From Solidesulfovibrio alcoholivorans DSM 5433 (lineage in GTDB: Bacteria; Desulfobacterota; Desulfovibrionia; Desulfovibrionales; Desulfovibrionaceae): a stretch of DNA of 64,000 bases. Shown in pieces: positions 15,642 to 24,688 of this stretch; within the stretch, counting starts at the first letter, position 1; each line of letters opens with the position of its first letter. The position numbers were made by a program, and so were the translations under genes. Under the pieces are notes generated by a model that saw nothing but the letters and a program-made list of their open reading frames with translations, made no database searches and had not been told where the DNA came from. Location of the stretch: the NCBI RefSeq assembly GCF_000702665.1, contig NZ_JNJA01000004.1, positions 310,001 through 374,000 of the forward strand, read 5' to 3'.

Positions 15642-16511
15642 ATGCAAACCCTGACCGATTGTTCCGGCCGCGGGGACGACGCCCGCGACGCCCGCGACAG
15701 CCGTATCGGTGCGACGCTCGGCAAGATCCGCTACAAACTCTTCGTCATGAGCGGCAAGGGCGGCGTGGGCAAAAGCTCCGTGGCGGTCAACGTGGCCCGG
15801 GCCCTGGCCGACGCCGGCTCCCGGGTGGGCCTGCTCGACGTGGACCTGCACGGCCCGAGCGTCGCGCGCATGCTCGGCATCACGGGCGCGCTTGAGGCCG
15901 GCCGCGACGCGCCGCTTGCGCCCAGGCGCGCGGGCGGCAACCTGCTCGTGGTCTCCATGCAGTCCCTGCTCGAGGACCCCGATCAGGCGGTCCTGTGGCG
16001 CGGCCCCATGCGCACCACGGCCATCCGCCAGTTTTTGGCCGACGTGGACTGGGGCGAGCTCGACTATCTCGTCATCGATTCCCCGCCCGGCACAGGCGAC
16101 GAGCACCTGACCGTGCTCAAGACCGTGCGCGACGCCCTGTGCCTGCTCGTGACCACGCCCCAGGAAGTGTCCCTGGCCGACGTGCGCAAGACCATCAATT
16201 TCCTCCAGTACGCCAACGCCAACATCCTCGGCGTGGTGGAGAACATGAGCGGGCTCGTCTGCCCCTATTGCCACAAGGAAATCGCGTTGTTCAAAAAAGG
16301 CGGCGGCGAGGCCCTGGCCCGGGCGTACGGCCTGGACTTCCTCGGCGCGGTGCCGCTCGACCCGGCCACGGTGGTCGCGGGCGACCTGGGGCTGCCGGTG
16401 GTGTCCCTGGACGAGGACTGTCCGGCCAAGACCGCGTTTGCGGCCTTGGCGCAAAACGTGGCCGCCGCCTGCCGCGAAAGCCTCGAGGCGGCGTCCTCGC
16501 CCTGTCCGTAA
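15642..16511 (+). CDS. Mrp/ApbC/NBP35-type Fe-S cluster carrier ATPase
   Basis: 289 residues. Deviant Walker A MSGKGGVGKSS (about residues 36-46), then GLLDVDLHGPSVARMLG, DYLVIDSPPGTGDEHL and the CPYC motif (about residue 207) that binds a bridging [4Fe-4S] cluster in dimers. Acts in the cytoplasm to deliver Fe-S clusters to apoproteins, relevant to an organism rich in Fe-S enzymes. There is no N-terminal MIP18-like domain or ferredoxin-like fusion. The first 25 residues are Asp/Arg-rich and unlike the family. Confidence 0.92.
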   Translation: MQTLTDCSGRGDDARDARDSRIGATLGKIRYKLFVMSGKGGVGKSSVAVNVARALADAGSRVGLLDVDLHGPSVARMLGITGALEAGRDAPLAPRRAGGNLLVVSMQSLLEDPDQAVLWRGPMRTTAIRQFLADVDWGELDYLVIDSPPGTGDEHLTVLKTVRDALCLLVTTPQEVSLADVRKTINFLQYANANILGVVENMSGLVCPYCHKEIALFKKGGGEALARAYGLDFLGAVPLDPATVVAGDLGLPVVSLDEDCPAKTAFAALAQNVAAACRESLEAASSPCP

Positions 16512-16538
16512 GAAAGCGCGGCATCGCTCAAGCGGCGT

Positions 16539-16563
16539 CCCTCCCGCCGGCAGGCGGGGAGGG
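16539..16563 (+). terminator. Possible weak terminator or mRNA hairpin after the Mrp gene
   Basis: Arms CCCTCCCGCC (16539-16548) and GGCGGGGAGGG (16553-16563) form a GC-rich hairpin 28 bases after the stop, but no T run follows, so termination is doubtful. Confidence 0.3.
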
Positions 16564-16644
16564 CGGCGCGGCGAAAGGCTTTACGCCGGCCGGGGATTGC
16601 TTTACACGCCTGCCAGCAAGCCGTAACAAAAAGGCCAAACGACG

Positions 16645-17208
16645 ATGTTCAATCTCGCCAACAACCTGACGCTGGCCCGGATCGGGGCTGTGCCCATCCT
16701 GGTCGTGCTGCTGTATTTTCCCGGCAGGGGCACGTGCCTGGCCGCGCTGCTGTTCTTCATCGCCGCGTCGGTGACCGATATCGTGGACGGCGCCGTGGCC
16801 CGGCGGCAAAACCTCGTCACGACCATCGGCAAGTTTCTCGACCCCCTGGCCGACAAGCTGCTCGTGAGTTCGGTGCTGATCATGCTCACGCATCTGGGCT
16901 GGGTCGAGGCCTGGGTGGCCGTGATCATCATCGGCCGGGAGATCGCCGTGACGGGCCTGCGGGCCATCGCCGTGGACTACGGCGTGGTCATCAGCGCCGA
17001 CCGCTACGGCAAGCTCAAGACCATCCTCCAGATGCTGGCCCTCTGTCCACTGCTGCTGCATTACCCCTGGTTCGGGCTCGACCCCGTGCCCCTCGGGCGG
17101 ATCCTTTTGTATCTGGCCCTGGTTTTGACCCTTGTATCCGGGGGCAATTACTTTTATGTGTTCGGGAAGCAAGTGATGTGGTCCAAGGCCGCGGCCGGCA
17201 AGCAGTAG
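16645..17208 (+). CDS. pgsA: CDP-diacylglycerol-glycerol-3-phosphate 3-phosphatidyltransferase
   Basis: 187 residues, the usual size, with four or more membrane helices. The CDP-alcohol phosphatidyltransferase motif DxxDGxxAR-x8-GxxxDxxxD is present: DIVDGAVARRQNLVTTIGKF followed by LDPLAD (about residues 49-74). The enzyme makes phosphatidylglycerol-phosphate at the inner membrane. GREIAVTGLRAIAVDYG is typical of PgsA and not of phosphatidylserine synthase. The stop is followed by a T-rich then AT-rich stretch (17235-17260). Confidence 0.93.
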   Translation: MFNLANNLTLARIGAVPILVVLLYFPGRGTCLAALLFFIAASVTDIVDGAVARRQNLVTTIGKFLDPLADKLLVSSVLIMLTHLGWVEAWVAVIIIGREIAVTGLRAIAVDYGVVISADRYGKLKTILQMLALCPLLLHYPWFGLDPVPLGRILLYLALVLTLVSGGNYFYVFGKQVMWSKAAAGKQ

Positions 17209-17343
17209 CGTTGGCCCCTTGCGGCAGATACGGCCTTTTTTTTAAAAAATAAATTTTGCCGCCATGTTGGCATGCAATAGGGATACCCCGGCTTCGCGAG
17301 CGCGCCACGAGGCCTCGCCCGCAAGACCCCACGAAAAAGCGCC

Positions 17344-17703
17344 ATGAAACCCAAGAACACCTCCAAGCTGTCCACCAGGCGCCGGGTGCGCGCCGTGCGC
17401 CCGGGCGTGGGCAGGCAGGCGCGCGTCCCGTCGCGCCGCGACGAAAACCTGTCCGCGCGCATCGAGAACTGCCTGCACACCATCCTCGAACTGGAACCGG
17501 ACCTCGAACGCCTCCAGTTCGGCCATTATCTTTTGCGCGACTTCAATATTCTCAAGATGTTCCTGTCCCATGTCGAGGAAATCGACGTCCAGGAACAGGA
17601 TGTGGCCCGCATCGAGGCGGCCACGGAAAATTTTCTCAAGGAGCTCAAGGAGCCGCTCGAGCAGCAGGACTACAAACGCATGAAAAAATACGTCGTGCAA
17701 TGA
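17344..17703 (+). CDS. Hypothetical protein with basic N-terminus
   Basis: 119 residues. The first 35 residues are strongly basic (many Arg/Lys) and probably disordered; the rest is predicted helical (ARIENCLHTILELEPDLERLQFG, then LKMFLSHVEEIDVQEQDVARIE), possibly coiled coil. No signal peptide or membrane helix. It is followed two bases after its stop by the ftsB-like gene, with which it is surely co-transcribed. I do not recognise the family. Confidence 0.7.
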   Translation: MKPKNTSKLSTRRRVRAVRPGVGRQARVPSRRDENLSARIENCLHTILELEPDLERLQFGHYLLRDFNILKMFLSHVEEIDVQEQDVARIEAATENFLKELKEPLEQQDYKRMKKYVVQ

Positions 17704-17704
17704 C

Positions 17705-18031
17705 ATGATCTGGCGACGGTTTCTTCTGACGGGGCTAATTTTCTTCAATATATTTCTGCTCTATAATCTCATATGGAGCGACAACGGCATTTTTGCTTAT
17801 CTGGAGCTCAAATCCCGCCACGAACAGCTCAAGCAGCACCTCGAAACCGTCAACGAACATTCCCTGGACCTCAGCCAGGAGATCCGCTGGCTCAAGACCG
17901 ATCGGGCCTTTACGGAAAAGATGGCCCGTTCCCAGATGAACTACCTCAAGGAAAACGAAATCCTCTACCAGTTTCCCAAGGACAAGCCGCAGGCCAAGGA
18001 AACGGAGGGAGGCAGGGCCGATGGCCAGTAA
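17705..18031 (+). CDS. ftsB: FtsB/DivIC-family cell division protein
   Basis: 108 residues. One N-terminal transmembrane helix (about 5-22, FLLTGLIFFNIFLLYNLIW) is followed by a short loop and a coiled coil with the family pattern LKSRHEQLKQHLETVNEHSLDLSQEIRWLKTD. A conserved end EKMARSQMNYLKENEILYQF matches the FtsB/DivIC region that contacts FtsL and FtsQ. It should sit in the inner membrane as part of the divisome. The 3' end overlaps the TPR gene by 11 bases. Confidence 0.85.
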   Translation: MIWRRFLLTGLIFFNIFLLYNLIWSDNGIFAYLELKSRHEQLKQHLETVNEHSLDLSQEIRWLKTDRAFTEKMARSQMNYLKENEILYQFPKDKPQAKETEGGRADGQ

Positions 18032-18962
18032 GATCGAACTCTACCGCGAAGTCCTGGAGATCGAGCCCAATTCCAAGGTGTTCTTTCCGCTGGCACGCGA
18101 ACTGGCCGCCCTTGGCCGCGAGGACGAGGCCGCGGGCGTGCTGTCGCGCGGCATCGCCCAGCACCCCGACCATCTGGAAGCCAAGTTCTTCCTGATCGAG
18201 CTCCTTTCTCGCCTCGGGCGCGCGGGCGAGGCGGACGCGGTCTTTCGCGACGTCGGCAGCCTGCTTTCCCGCTATCCCGCGGTCTGGCTCCTGTGGTCGC
18301 GCACGGCCGCGGCACGGTCCCAGGACCCGGCCCTGGCCATGCTTTTTCTGGCCAACTATTTCCAGGACGAATCTCTGACCTGGGCCAAAGTCATGGAGCG
18401 GGGGCTGCAAAGCCTGCGCGGGGCCCAGCCCGTCGCCCCGGCCGCAACGCCTGTCGACGCCGGCGCCCAGGCCGCCCCGGAGCCCGCGCCCGCCCCGGCC
18501 CCGACAGCGCCGCCGGATGCGGTCGCGGCGGTTGCGTCCGAGCCCCAGGCCGAAGACGCCCCGTCCCTGCGCGGCGCGCGCGAGGTGATGGCGCTCGCCG
18601 CCGACCTCGTGGCCGCCGTCCCGGACCACGCCGAGAAAAATCGCAACCGGCCCGCCAAGGCCCGCGACACTGTGGTGCGCACCAAGACCATGGCCGCGCT
18701 TCTGGCCGACCAGGGCGATGTTGCCGGGGCGCGCCAAATCTATGACGAATTGCTGGCGCACCTGCCTGCCGGCCCCGAGCGGGACGAAATCGCGGCCCGT
18801 GCGGCCGCCCTTGACGCGGGCACATCTCCGGGGCATGCCCCTGAGGCGGACGCCGCGCCTGCCGGGGACGCCACCGGCCCCCGCAGGGCTGCGGGGCCTG
18901 CCAAACTGGTCAGCCTGCTCGAAGCCCTGGCCGGACGCCTGGACGCCCGGGCGCGGGGCTAG
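18021..18962 (+). CDS. Tetratricopeptide-repeat protein
   Basis: 313 residues. Residues 1-120 contain TPR-type helix pairs (ELYREVLEIEPNSKVFFPLARELAALGREDEAAGVLSRG is followed by two related units). An Ala/Pro linker (about 130-180) follows, then a further helical segment with TMAALLADQGDVAGARQIYDELLAHLPAG, another TPR. No signal peptide. It overlaps ftsB by 11 bases and so probably belongs to the same translational unit; a scaffold role in division or envelope biogenesis is inference. Confidence 0.8.
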   Translation: MASKIELYREVLEIEPNSKVFFPLARELAALGREDEAAGVLSRGIAQHPDHLEAKFFLIELLSRLGRAGEADAVFRDVGSLLSRYPAVWLLWSRTAAARSQDPALAMLFLANYFQDESLTWAKVMERGLQSLRGAQPVAPAATPVDAGAQAAPEPAPAPAPTAPPDAVAAVASEPQAEDAPSLRGAREVMALAADLVAAVPDHAEKNRNRPAKARDTVVRTKTMAALLADQGDVAGARQIYDELLAHLPAGPERDEIAARAAALDAGTSPGHAPEADAAPAGDATGPRRAAGPAKLVSLLEALAGRLDARARG

Positions 18963-19014
18963 GGCGGCATCTGCGAAACCTCCATGCGTATTTTGTAAGG
19001 GATCGAGAATTTTT

Positions 19015-19043
19015 TTGTCTCTTGCCTTTAATGCCCATATCAC
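19015..19043 (+). promoter_or_regulatory. Possible promoter of the lipoprotein gene
   Basis: TTGTCT (19015-19020) and TATCAC (19038-19043) with 17-base spacing, in an AT-rich pocket of an otherwise GC-rich gap. Confidence 0.3.
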
Positions 19044-19122
19044 GAAGCGCATGCACAAGACGGCAGGCTTGCACCCGCCGCGACAAGACACCAATCACCT
19101 GGAACATCGAGGGGAAACGGCC

Positions 19123-20004
19123 TTGAAACGAAGCCTGAACACGGCCTTGGCGGCCCTTTGTTGCCTTGTCTTCCTGACCGGGCTGACCGGCTGCGGCACC
19201 ATGAAGACCACCTGGCGCGACACCAAGAAGCTCTACCGGACCTACGTCAACACCGACCCGACCATCGACTTCAGCGACCAGGGTATCACGGACAAGGGCC
19301 TGCAACGCCTCGCCGCTCTGTTCATGCCGGTGGACGAGCGCCTCATGGGCATGATGCGCGTGCTCGGCGCCCAGGACACGCCGCCGGAACCCGAATGGAC
19401 CCAGGACTTCCTGACCCGCCATGACTGGCTGTCGAGCGTGGCCGTCATCGACACGAGCGGCGCGGTGCTCTCCCAGGTCCCGGCCGTTTCCATGCGTCCC
19501 CTGGATTACACCGGGTTGCTGGAATTCGGCGACCGCTACGCCAAGCGCCAGATGGGTGCGCAGGTCAAGACCGACGAGCTCGGCACCGTGGTCATGGTCG
19601 CCGCGCCTTATTTCAAGAACAACGAATACGCCGGCCTCGTGGTCGCGAGTTTCGATCCGCGCAATCTCGTCCGCTTCTCGCCCGAACCCGGCGCGCTCGT
19701 GGTGGCCTCCACCGAGGGCATGGTCTGGGGGGGCGACGGCGGGCAGGGCGAAGCCCTGGCCGGGCTCAAGTGGCAAGACATCCTCAAAGGCGCGGTGCAG
19801 GGCGAGATGAACGCCGCCGGCGGCCAGTACGCCTGGCAGGCCCGCTATGTGGGCCAGATGGAATTCGTCTACCTGACCGACGTGCGCGAGGCCAAGGCCG
19901 CCAAGCCCGCGCCCGCCAAACCCGCGCCCGAGGCGGCCCCGCCCGCGCCGGACGCCCAGCCTTCCGAGCCGCTGGGCGTTCCCATCACGCAGCCGGCGTC
20001 GTAA
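19123..20004 (+). CDS. Lipoprotein of unknown function
   Basis: 293 residues from a TTG codon with GAGGGG upstream. The N-terminus is a lipoprotein signal peptide with lipobox LTGC at residues 20-23, so the mature protein is lipid-anchored. The body (about 90-260) alternates strands and helices and has a sensor-like look: [43 protein letters not shown] and [12 protein letters not shown] resemble extracytoplasmic Cache/PAS-type folds, though this is by eye only. The C-terminal 35 residues are Ala/Pro/Lys-rich. An in-frame ATG 72 bases upstream exists but would bury the signal peptide. Confidence 0.72.
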   Translation: MKRSLNTALAALCCLVFLTGLTGCGTMKTTWRDTKKLYRTYVNTDPTIDFSDQGITDKGLQRLAALFMPVDERLMGMMRVLGAQDTPPEPEWTQDFLTRHDWLSSVAVIDTSGAVLSQVPAVSMRPLDYTGLLEFGDRYAKRQMGAQVKTDELGTVVMVAAPYFKNNEYAGLVVASFDPRNLVRFSPEPGALVVASTEGMVWGGDGGQGEALAGLKWQDILKGAVQGEMNAAGGQYAWQARYVGQMEFVYLTDVREAKAAKPAPAKPAPEAAPPAPDAQPSEPLGVPITQPAS

Positions 20005-20020
20005 CCGGACACACATGTAC

Positions 20021-20047
20021 GCCGGCGGCCCGGGCCGCCGGCTTTTT
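20021..20047 (+). terminator. Rho-independent terminator after the lipoprotein gene
   Basis: Perfect 11-bp arms (20021-20031 with 20032-20042) followed by TTTTT. Confidence 0.9.
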
Positions 20048-20174
20048 CCTTGCGCAACCGCCGAAAATCTTGTGGGAACCGTGCCGCCATTGTAGAAGAA
20101 CCGACAGCCGCCTGGAACAAGCGGGGCAACCACGTCGACCAAGCCCCAGGCCAAGGCGTCGGGAGGAGCCAGAC

Positions 20175-21188
20175 ATGCCGCAAGTCACCGTCACCGAACA
20201 TCTCCTGTTGCACCAGAAGGAATCCCCCATGGCCTCGGGCCGGTTCACCCGGCTTCTCAACGAGCTGATCCTCGCGGCCAAGATCATCTCCCGGGAAGTG
20301 CGCAAGGCCGGCCTCGTGGACGTCCTCGGCTTCACCGGCGAGATCAACGTCCAGGGCGAGCAGGTCCAGAAACTCGACGAATACGCCAACAAGGTCCTCA
20401 TCCACCGCATGGAGCGGGCAGGGGTGCTGTGCGCCATCGCCTCCGAAGAAAACGCCGACCTCGTGCGCATCCCGGACCAGTTCCCCAAGGGCGACTATTT
20501 TCTCATCTTCGACCCGCTGGACGGCTCGTCCAACATCGACGCCAACGTCAACGTGGGCACCATCTTCTCCATTTACCGCACCAAGCCCGGCTGCTCGGGC
20601 GACAACCTGTGCGACCTGCTCCAGCGCGGTTCCGAGCAGGTGGCGGCGGGGTATTTCCTCTACGGCACCTCCACGATGATGGTCTACACCACGGGCAAGG
20701 GGGTCCACGGCTTCACGCTTGACCCGAGCGTGGGCGAGTTCCTGCTCTCGCACCCCGACATCAGGATTCCCGAGACCGGCCGGGTCTATTCCGTCAACGA
20801 GGCCTACTGGAACTACTGGGACGGGCCGACCAAGGAAATCGTCAACTACTTCAAGGGCTCGGACAACCTGCGCGGCCAGCCCTACGGCGGGCGCTACATC
20901 GGCTCGCTGGTCGCGGACTTCCACCGCAACCTGCTCTACGGCGGCATTTTCCTCTATCCCGCCGACAGCCGCGATCCGAAAAAGCCCAAGGGCAAACTGC
21001 GGCTTCTGTGCGAGGCCTCGCCGCTTTCCTTCGTGTGCGAACAGGCCGGAGGCGCGGGCAGCGACGGCGAGCGCAACATCCTTTCCATCGAGCCCGAGGA
21101 ATTGCACCAGCGCGTGCCGCTCTTCATCGGCAGCAAGAACGACGTGGCCAAGGTGACGGAGATCTACGCCCGCGCCCGCAAGGCCTAG
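20175..21188 (+). CDS. fbp: Fructose-1,6-bisphosphatase, class I
   Basis: 337 residues, normal for the family. The metal and substrate motif [22 protein letters not shown] is present, with upstream SEENADL carrying a conserved acidic residue and [10 protein letters not shown] near the product site. Catalyses dephosphorylation of fructose-1,6-bisphosphate in gluconeogenesis, expected when growing on lactate, pyruvate or similar compounds. GGGAGGAG precedes the ATG. Ten bases separate it from tsaD, so they are likely co-transcribed. Confidence 0.95.
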   Translation: MPQVTVTEHLLLHQKESPMASGRFTRLLNELILAAKIISREVRKAGLVDVLGFTGEINVQGEQVQKLDEYANKVLIHRMERAGVLCAIASEENADLVRIPDQFPKGDYFLIFDPLDGSSNIDANVNVGTIFSIYRTKPGCSGDNLCDLLQRGSEQVAAGYFLYGTSTMMVYTTGKGVHGFTLDPSVGEFLLSHPDIRIPETGRVYSVNEAYWNYWDGPTKEIVNYFKGSDNLRGQPYGGRYIGSLVADFHRNLLYGGIFLYPADSRDPKKPKGKLRLLCEASPLSFVCEQAGGAGSDGERNILSIEPEELHQRVPLFIGSKNDVAKVTEIYARARKA

Positions 21189-21198
21189 CCGGCCGCGC

Positions 21199-22320
21199 AT
21201 GCTGTGCCTCGGCATCGAGACCTCCTGCGACGAGACGGCCGTGGCGCTTTGCCGCGACGGCCGTCCCGTCCTGGAAAAGCTCGCCTCGCAGACCGACGTC
21301 CATACCCTGTTCGGCGGGGTGGTGCCGGAGCTCGCCTCGCGGGAGCACCTGCGCCGCATGGGGCCGCTTCTGCGCGCGCTTTTCGCGCAGTCCGGGCTTT
21401 CCATGGCCGACGTGGACGTCGTGGCCGTGGCCCGGGGGCCGGGGCTGCTCGGCAGCCTGCTCATCGGTCTGGCCACGGCCAAGGCGCTGGCACTTGGCGC
21501 GGGCAAGCCCCTTGTCGGCGTGAACCATCTGCACGCCCATCTCCTGGCCGCCGTCCTCGGGCGCGACGACGCGGCCTATCCGGCGCTCGGGCTGCTCGTT
21601 TCCGGCGGCCACACCCAGCTCGTACGCCTCGCCGGCCCCCTCGATTTCACGGTCCTCGGCCGCACCCTGGACGACGCGGCAGGGGAGGCCTTCGACAAGG
21701 CGGCGAAGTCCTTGAACCTTCCGTATCCCGGCGGCGTCTACGTCGATGTCCTGGGTGCCGGGGTCGAGGCCGACCAAGGCCTTTTCCCGCGCCCCTACCT
21801 CGACAACCGGAACCTGGATTTCAGCTTCAGCGGCCTCAAGACCGCCGTGGCCAACCATGTCGCCGCCCACCCGCAGCTGCGCGCGCCGGTCATGCCGACG
21901 CAGGCCGGCCCGGCGGATCCGGAATCCTGGCCCATGGAGCTGCGCCGGGTGTGCGCGTCCATCAATTTCGCCATTGCCGACACCTTGCGCGTGAAAGTCG
22001 AGCGGGCGCTGTCGGGGCCCGCCAAGGGAGCCGCTTCGCTGCTCGCGGCCGGGGGCGTGGCCGCAAACAGCCGCATCCGCGACATGCTCGCCGGCGTGGC
22101 CGCGCGGCATGGCGTGCCGCTTTATCTGCCGCCCAAGGCCCTTTGCGCCGACAACGCCACGATGATCGCGGCCGCCGGCTGTCGCCTTGCGGCGGCGGGG
22201 CTTTTTCACGATCTCTCCCTCGACGCCGTGCCGCGGGGCCGCAAGCTGCCCTGGGACTACCACGGGGCGGGGCGCGCGCCCGGCCCGGCATCGGTTGACA
22301 GCCGGCCCGAGCCGCAATAG
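21199..22320 (+). CDS. tsaD: tRNA N6-adenosine threonylcarbamoyltransferase TsaD
   Basis: 373 residues. ASKHA-fold enzyme completing t6A37 on ANN-decoding tRNAs with TsaB, TsaC and TsaE. Visible features: GIETSCDETAVAL at the N-terminus, the metal-binding NHLHAHLLAA (HxxxH) near residue 110, VSGGHTQLV and LLAAGGVAANSRIRDML. The other t6A genes are not in the window. Confidence 0.95.
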   Translation: MLCLGIETSCDETAVALCRDGRPVLEKLASQTDVHTLFGGVVPELASREHLRRMGPLLRALFAQSGLSMADVDVVAVARGPGLLGSLLIGLATAKALALGAGKPLVGVNHLHAHLLAAVLGRDDAAYPALGLLVSGGHTQLVRLAGPLDFTVLGRTLDDAAGEAFDKAAKSLNLPYPGGVYVDVLGAGVEADQGLFPRPYLDNRNLDFSFSGLKTAVANHVAAHPQLRAPVMPTQAGPADPESWPMELRRVCASINFAIADTLRVKVERALSGPAKGAASLLAAGGVAANSRIRDMLAGVAARHGVPLYLPPKALCADNATMIAAAGCRLAAAGLFHDLSLDAVPRGRKLPWDYHGAGRAPGPASVDSRPEPQ

Positions 22321-22442
22321 GTTTTCATGGTTGCGGACTGCGCGGGGGTCTCGCTTAAGCGGGTCCCGTGTGTTCGCCTTCCACGGTCAGCGAAAAACCC
22401 GGCCGCTTTGCCGGCCGGCCACTACACAAAAGGAGCATGCCC

Positions 22443-22763
22443 ATGGCCATTCAACTCAGCGATGCGAATTTCGAGGCCGAAGCCCTGCAGTGCGACCTGC
22501 CGGTCCTGGTGGACTTCTGGGCTCCCTGGTGCGGGCCCTGCCGGGCCATGGGGCCGGTCATCGACGAACTGGCCAACGAGTACACCGGCCAGGTCAAGGT
22601 GGCCAAGATGAACGTCGACGAGAATCCGAGCACCCCGAGCAAATACGGCATCCGCGCCATCCCCACCCTGATCCTTTTCAAGGGCGGCGAAGTGGTCGAG
22701 CAGATCACCGGCGCGGTCTCCAAGAGCAGCATCAAGGAAATGCTCTCCCAAAAGGCCCTGTAA
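22443..22763 (+). CDS. trxA: Thioredoxin
   Basis: 106 residues with the canonical WCGPC active site (LVDFWAPWCGPCRAMGP, about residues 24-40) and the cis-Pro loop IRAIPTLILFKGG. No signal peptide, so cytoplasmic. ATG 22443 was chosen over the ATG six bases upstream because the GGAG site is at proper distance only for the former. It lies 3 bases before trxB, forming a complete thioredoxin system. Confidence 0.96.
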   Translation: MAIQLSDANFEAEALQCDLPVLVDFWAPWCGPCRAMGPVIDELANEYTGQVKVAKMNVDENPSTPSKYGIRAIPTLILFKGGEVVEQITGAVSKSSIKEMLSQKAL

Positions 22764-22766
22764 TCC

Positions 22767-23696
22767 ATGAAACGCTATGACGCCGTCGTGATCGGGGGCG
22801 GCCCGGCCGGGATCACCGCCGCGCTGTATCTGGCGCGGTCCGACGTGTCCGTGGCCATGGTGGAAAAGCTGTCCCCGGGCGGACAGATGCTCATGACGCA
22901 TCTGATCGAGAACTACCCGGGCTTTCCGGACGGCATCGAGGGCTGGAAGCTGGCCGATCTCATGGCCGCCCACCTCGGACATTACGACGTGGACCGCATC
23001 GGCGACGAGGTCCGGGCCATCGAAACCGTGGACGGCATGCACCGCATCACCGTCGGCGGCGAGACCATCGAGGCCACGGCCCTGGTCCTGTGCACCGGCG
23101 CCCGCTACAAGCGGGTGGGCATCCCGGGCGAGAAGGAATTTGCCGGCAAGGGCGTTTCCTACTGTGCGCTGTGCGATGGCAACTTCTTCCGGGGCCAGAC
23201 CGTGGCCGTCATCGGCGGCGGCAATTCGGCCCTGGAGGAATCGCTGTACCTGTCGCGCCTGGTCAAAAAGCTCTACCTCATCCACCGACGCGACGACTTC
23301 CGCGGCCAGAAGTGCTACCAGGACCGCTGTTCCGTCAGTCCCGTCATCGAAATCCTGCGCTCCACCGTCGTGTGCTCCATAAGCGGCAACGACAGCGTGA
23401 CCGGGATCGAGGTGCGCGACGTCAAGAGCGGCGACTGCCACACCATCCCCGTGGACGGCGTGTTCGTCTTCGTGGGCTTCGAGCCCCAGGGAGATTTCTA
23501 TCCCGAAGGCCTCGAGCGGGATTCCGGAGGGTTCATCAAGACGGACGCGGAGATGCGCACCTCCGTTGCGGGCATCTTCGCGGCCGGGGACATCCGGTCC
23601 AAGTCCTGCCGCCAGGTGGCCACTGCCGTCGGCGACGGAGCCAGCGCCGCCCACGCCGCATACGCCTACATCAGTTCACGCTTCTCGCAAGGTTGA
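22767..23696 (+). CDS. trxB: Thioredoxin reductase
   Basis: 309 residues. FAD-binding GGGPAGITAALYLARS at the N-terminus, redox-active CALC (about residues 132-135 in VSYCALCDGNFF), NADPH-binding GGGNSALEESLYLS with HRRDDFR, and a C-terminal FAD motif AAGDIRSKSCRQVATAVGDG. CALC replaces the widespread CATC. Electron donor is probably NADPH because the HRRxxxR motif is intact. Adjacent trxA is the expected substrate. Confidence 0.94.
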   Translation: MKRYDAVVIGGGPAGITAALYLARSDVSVAMVEKLSPGGQMLMTHLIENYPGFPDGIEGWKLADLMAAHLGHYDVDRIGDEVRAIETVDGMHRITVGGETIEATALVLCTGARYKRVGIPGEKEFAGKGVSYCALCDGNFFRGQTVAVIGGGNSALEESLYLSRLVKKLYLIHRRDDFRGQKCYQDRCSVSPVIEILRSTVVCSISGNDSVTGIEVRDVKSGDCHTIPVDGVFVFVGFEPQGDFYPEGLERDSGGFIKTDAEMRTSVAGIFAAGDIRSKSCRQVATAVGDGASAAHAAYAYISSRFSQG

Positions 23697-23702
23697 CGAC
23701 GG

Positions 23703-23770
23703 CCGGACCCGTCCCCTCCCTCGCCATGCGCCATGCGCCTCGCGAGGCGGCCGGACGGGTTCGGTTTTTT
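23703..23770 (+). terminator. Rho-independent terminator of trxA-trxB
   Basis: CCGGACCCGTCC (23703-23714) pairs with GGACGGGTTCGG (23753-23764) with one bulge, followed by six T. A smaller hairpin (GCGCCTCGCGAGGCG region) occupies the loop. Confidence 0.75.
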
Positions 23771-23897
23771 CCATTGTGCGCGTAAACCCCATCTGATAAG
23801 AGGACGCGCATCAAAACGCCTGACCGGCCGTTGCCCTTTGGCGGCGCCGCGTCCGACGCATGCCGCCCGGACAGCCGGGCTTATCCAGGATCATGCC

Positions 23898-24635
23898 ATG
23901 AACGCGATGATGCGCCGCATTTTGCCTTTGTCCTTCCTGCTTCTCTTCCTCGGCGGTTGCGCCGGGCTCATGGACTACTATTTCCTGCCGCCGCCCGAGG
24001 ACACCGCCCAGGAACTCTATGAAGCCGGGCGCGACGCCATGTCGCAAAAGGATTATTACGGAGCCATCGGCTATTTCATCAAACTCAAGGACCGCTATCC
24101 CTTCAGTCCTTATACGCCCATGGGCACCATCGCCCTGGCCGACGCCTATTTCCTGACCGAAGATTACGGTCCGGCCGCCGAAACGTACAAGGAATTCGAA
24201 TCCGTGCATCCGCGCAGCGAAGAGATTCCCTACGTTCTGTACCAGATCGGCGTCTCCAACTTCAAACGCTCCGAATCCATCGATATGCCGCAAGGCAACC
24301 TCCAGGAAGCGCTCCAGTACTTCTACCTGCTCCAGCAGACCTTCCCGGACACCGACTACGGCAAGGAAGCCGCCGAGTACATTCGGCGCTGCCGCAAGCG
24401 CATGGCTGAGCACGAACTGTTCGTGGCCGATTTCTACTGGCGCACGGACCAGTACGGCGCGGCCTGGAAGCGCTACATGTACACGGCCGAGAACTTCAAG
24501 GACCTCGAAGAGGTTCTGGAGTACGCCAAGCTGCGCGCCGAACTCTCCTACCTCGAGTACCAGAAGACCCTGACCGAGGCCGAGCGGCGCAAGATCGAAG
24601 GCAGCTGGCGCAACTGGGCCAAACGCTGGCTGTAA
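23898..24635 (+). CDS. bamD: BamD/YfiO-family outer-membrane assembly lipoprotein
   Basis: 245 residues. Lipoprotein signal peptide with lipobox LGGC (about residues 18-21). The mature protein is an array of TPR-like helices: AQELYEAGRDAMSQKDYYGAIGYFIKLKDRYPFSPY, followed by ALADAYFLTEDYGPAAETYKEFESVHP, matching BamD. It is the lipoprotein partner of BamA, anchored to the inner leaflet of the outer membrane. No other bam gene is in the window except the SurA-type chaperones near 51-54 kb, which feed the same pathway. Confidence 0.88.
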   Translation: MNAMMRRILPLSFLLLFLGGCAGLMDYYFLPPPEDTAQELYEAGRDAMSQKDYYGAIGYFIKLKDRYPFSPYTPMGTIALADAYFLTEDYGPAAETYKEFESVHPRSEEIPYVLYQIGVSNFKRSESIDMPQGNLQEALQYFYLLQQTFPDTDYGKEAAEYIRRCRKRMAEHELFVADFYWRTDQYGAAWKRYMYTAENFKDLEEVLEYAKLRAELSYLEYQKTLTEAERRKIEGSWRNWAKRWL

Positions 24636-24641
24636 CCACCC

Positions 24642-24674
24642 GGCGCGGGGCGGCGCAATGCGCCCCGCGCCTTT
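24642..24674 (+). terminator. Terminator-like hairpin after bamD
   Basis: Perfect 11-bp arms GGCGCGGGGCG (24642-24652) and CGCCCCGCGCC (24661-24671), followed by only three T. Confidence 0.6.
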
Positions 24675-24688
24675 CGTATCCGCCCGTC

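Noticed and set aside
14853..16454. A 533-residue minus-strand frame over pcm and the Mrp gene
   Set aside because: Antisense to two well-supported genes; composition typical of shadow frames.
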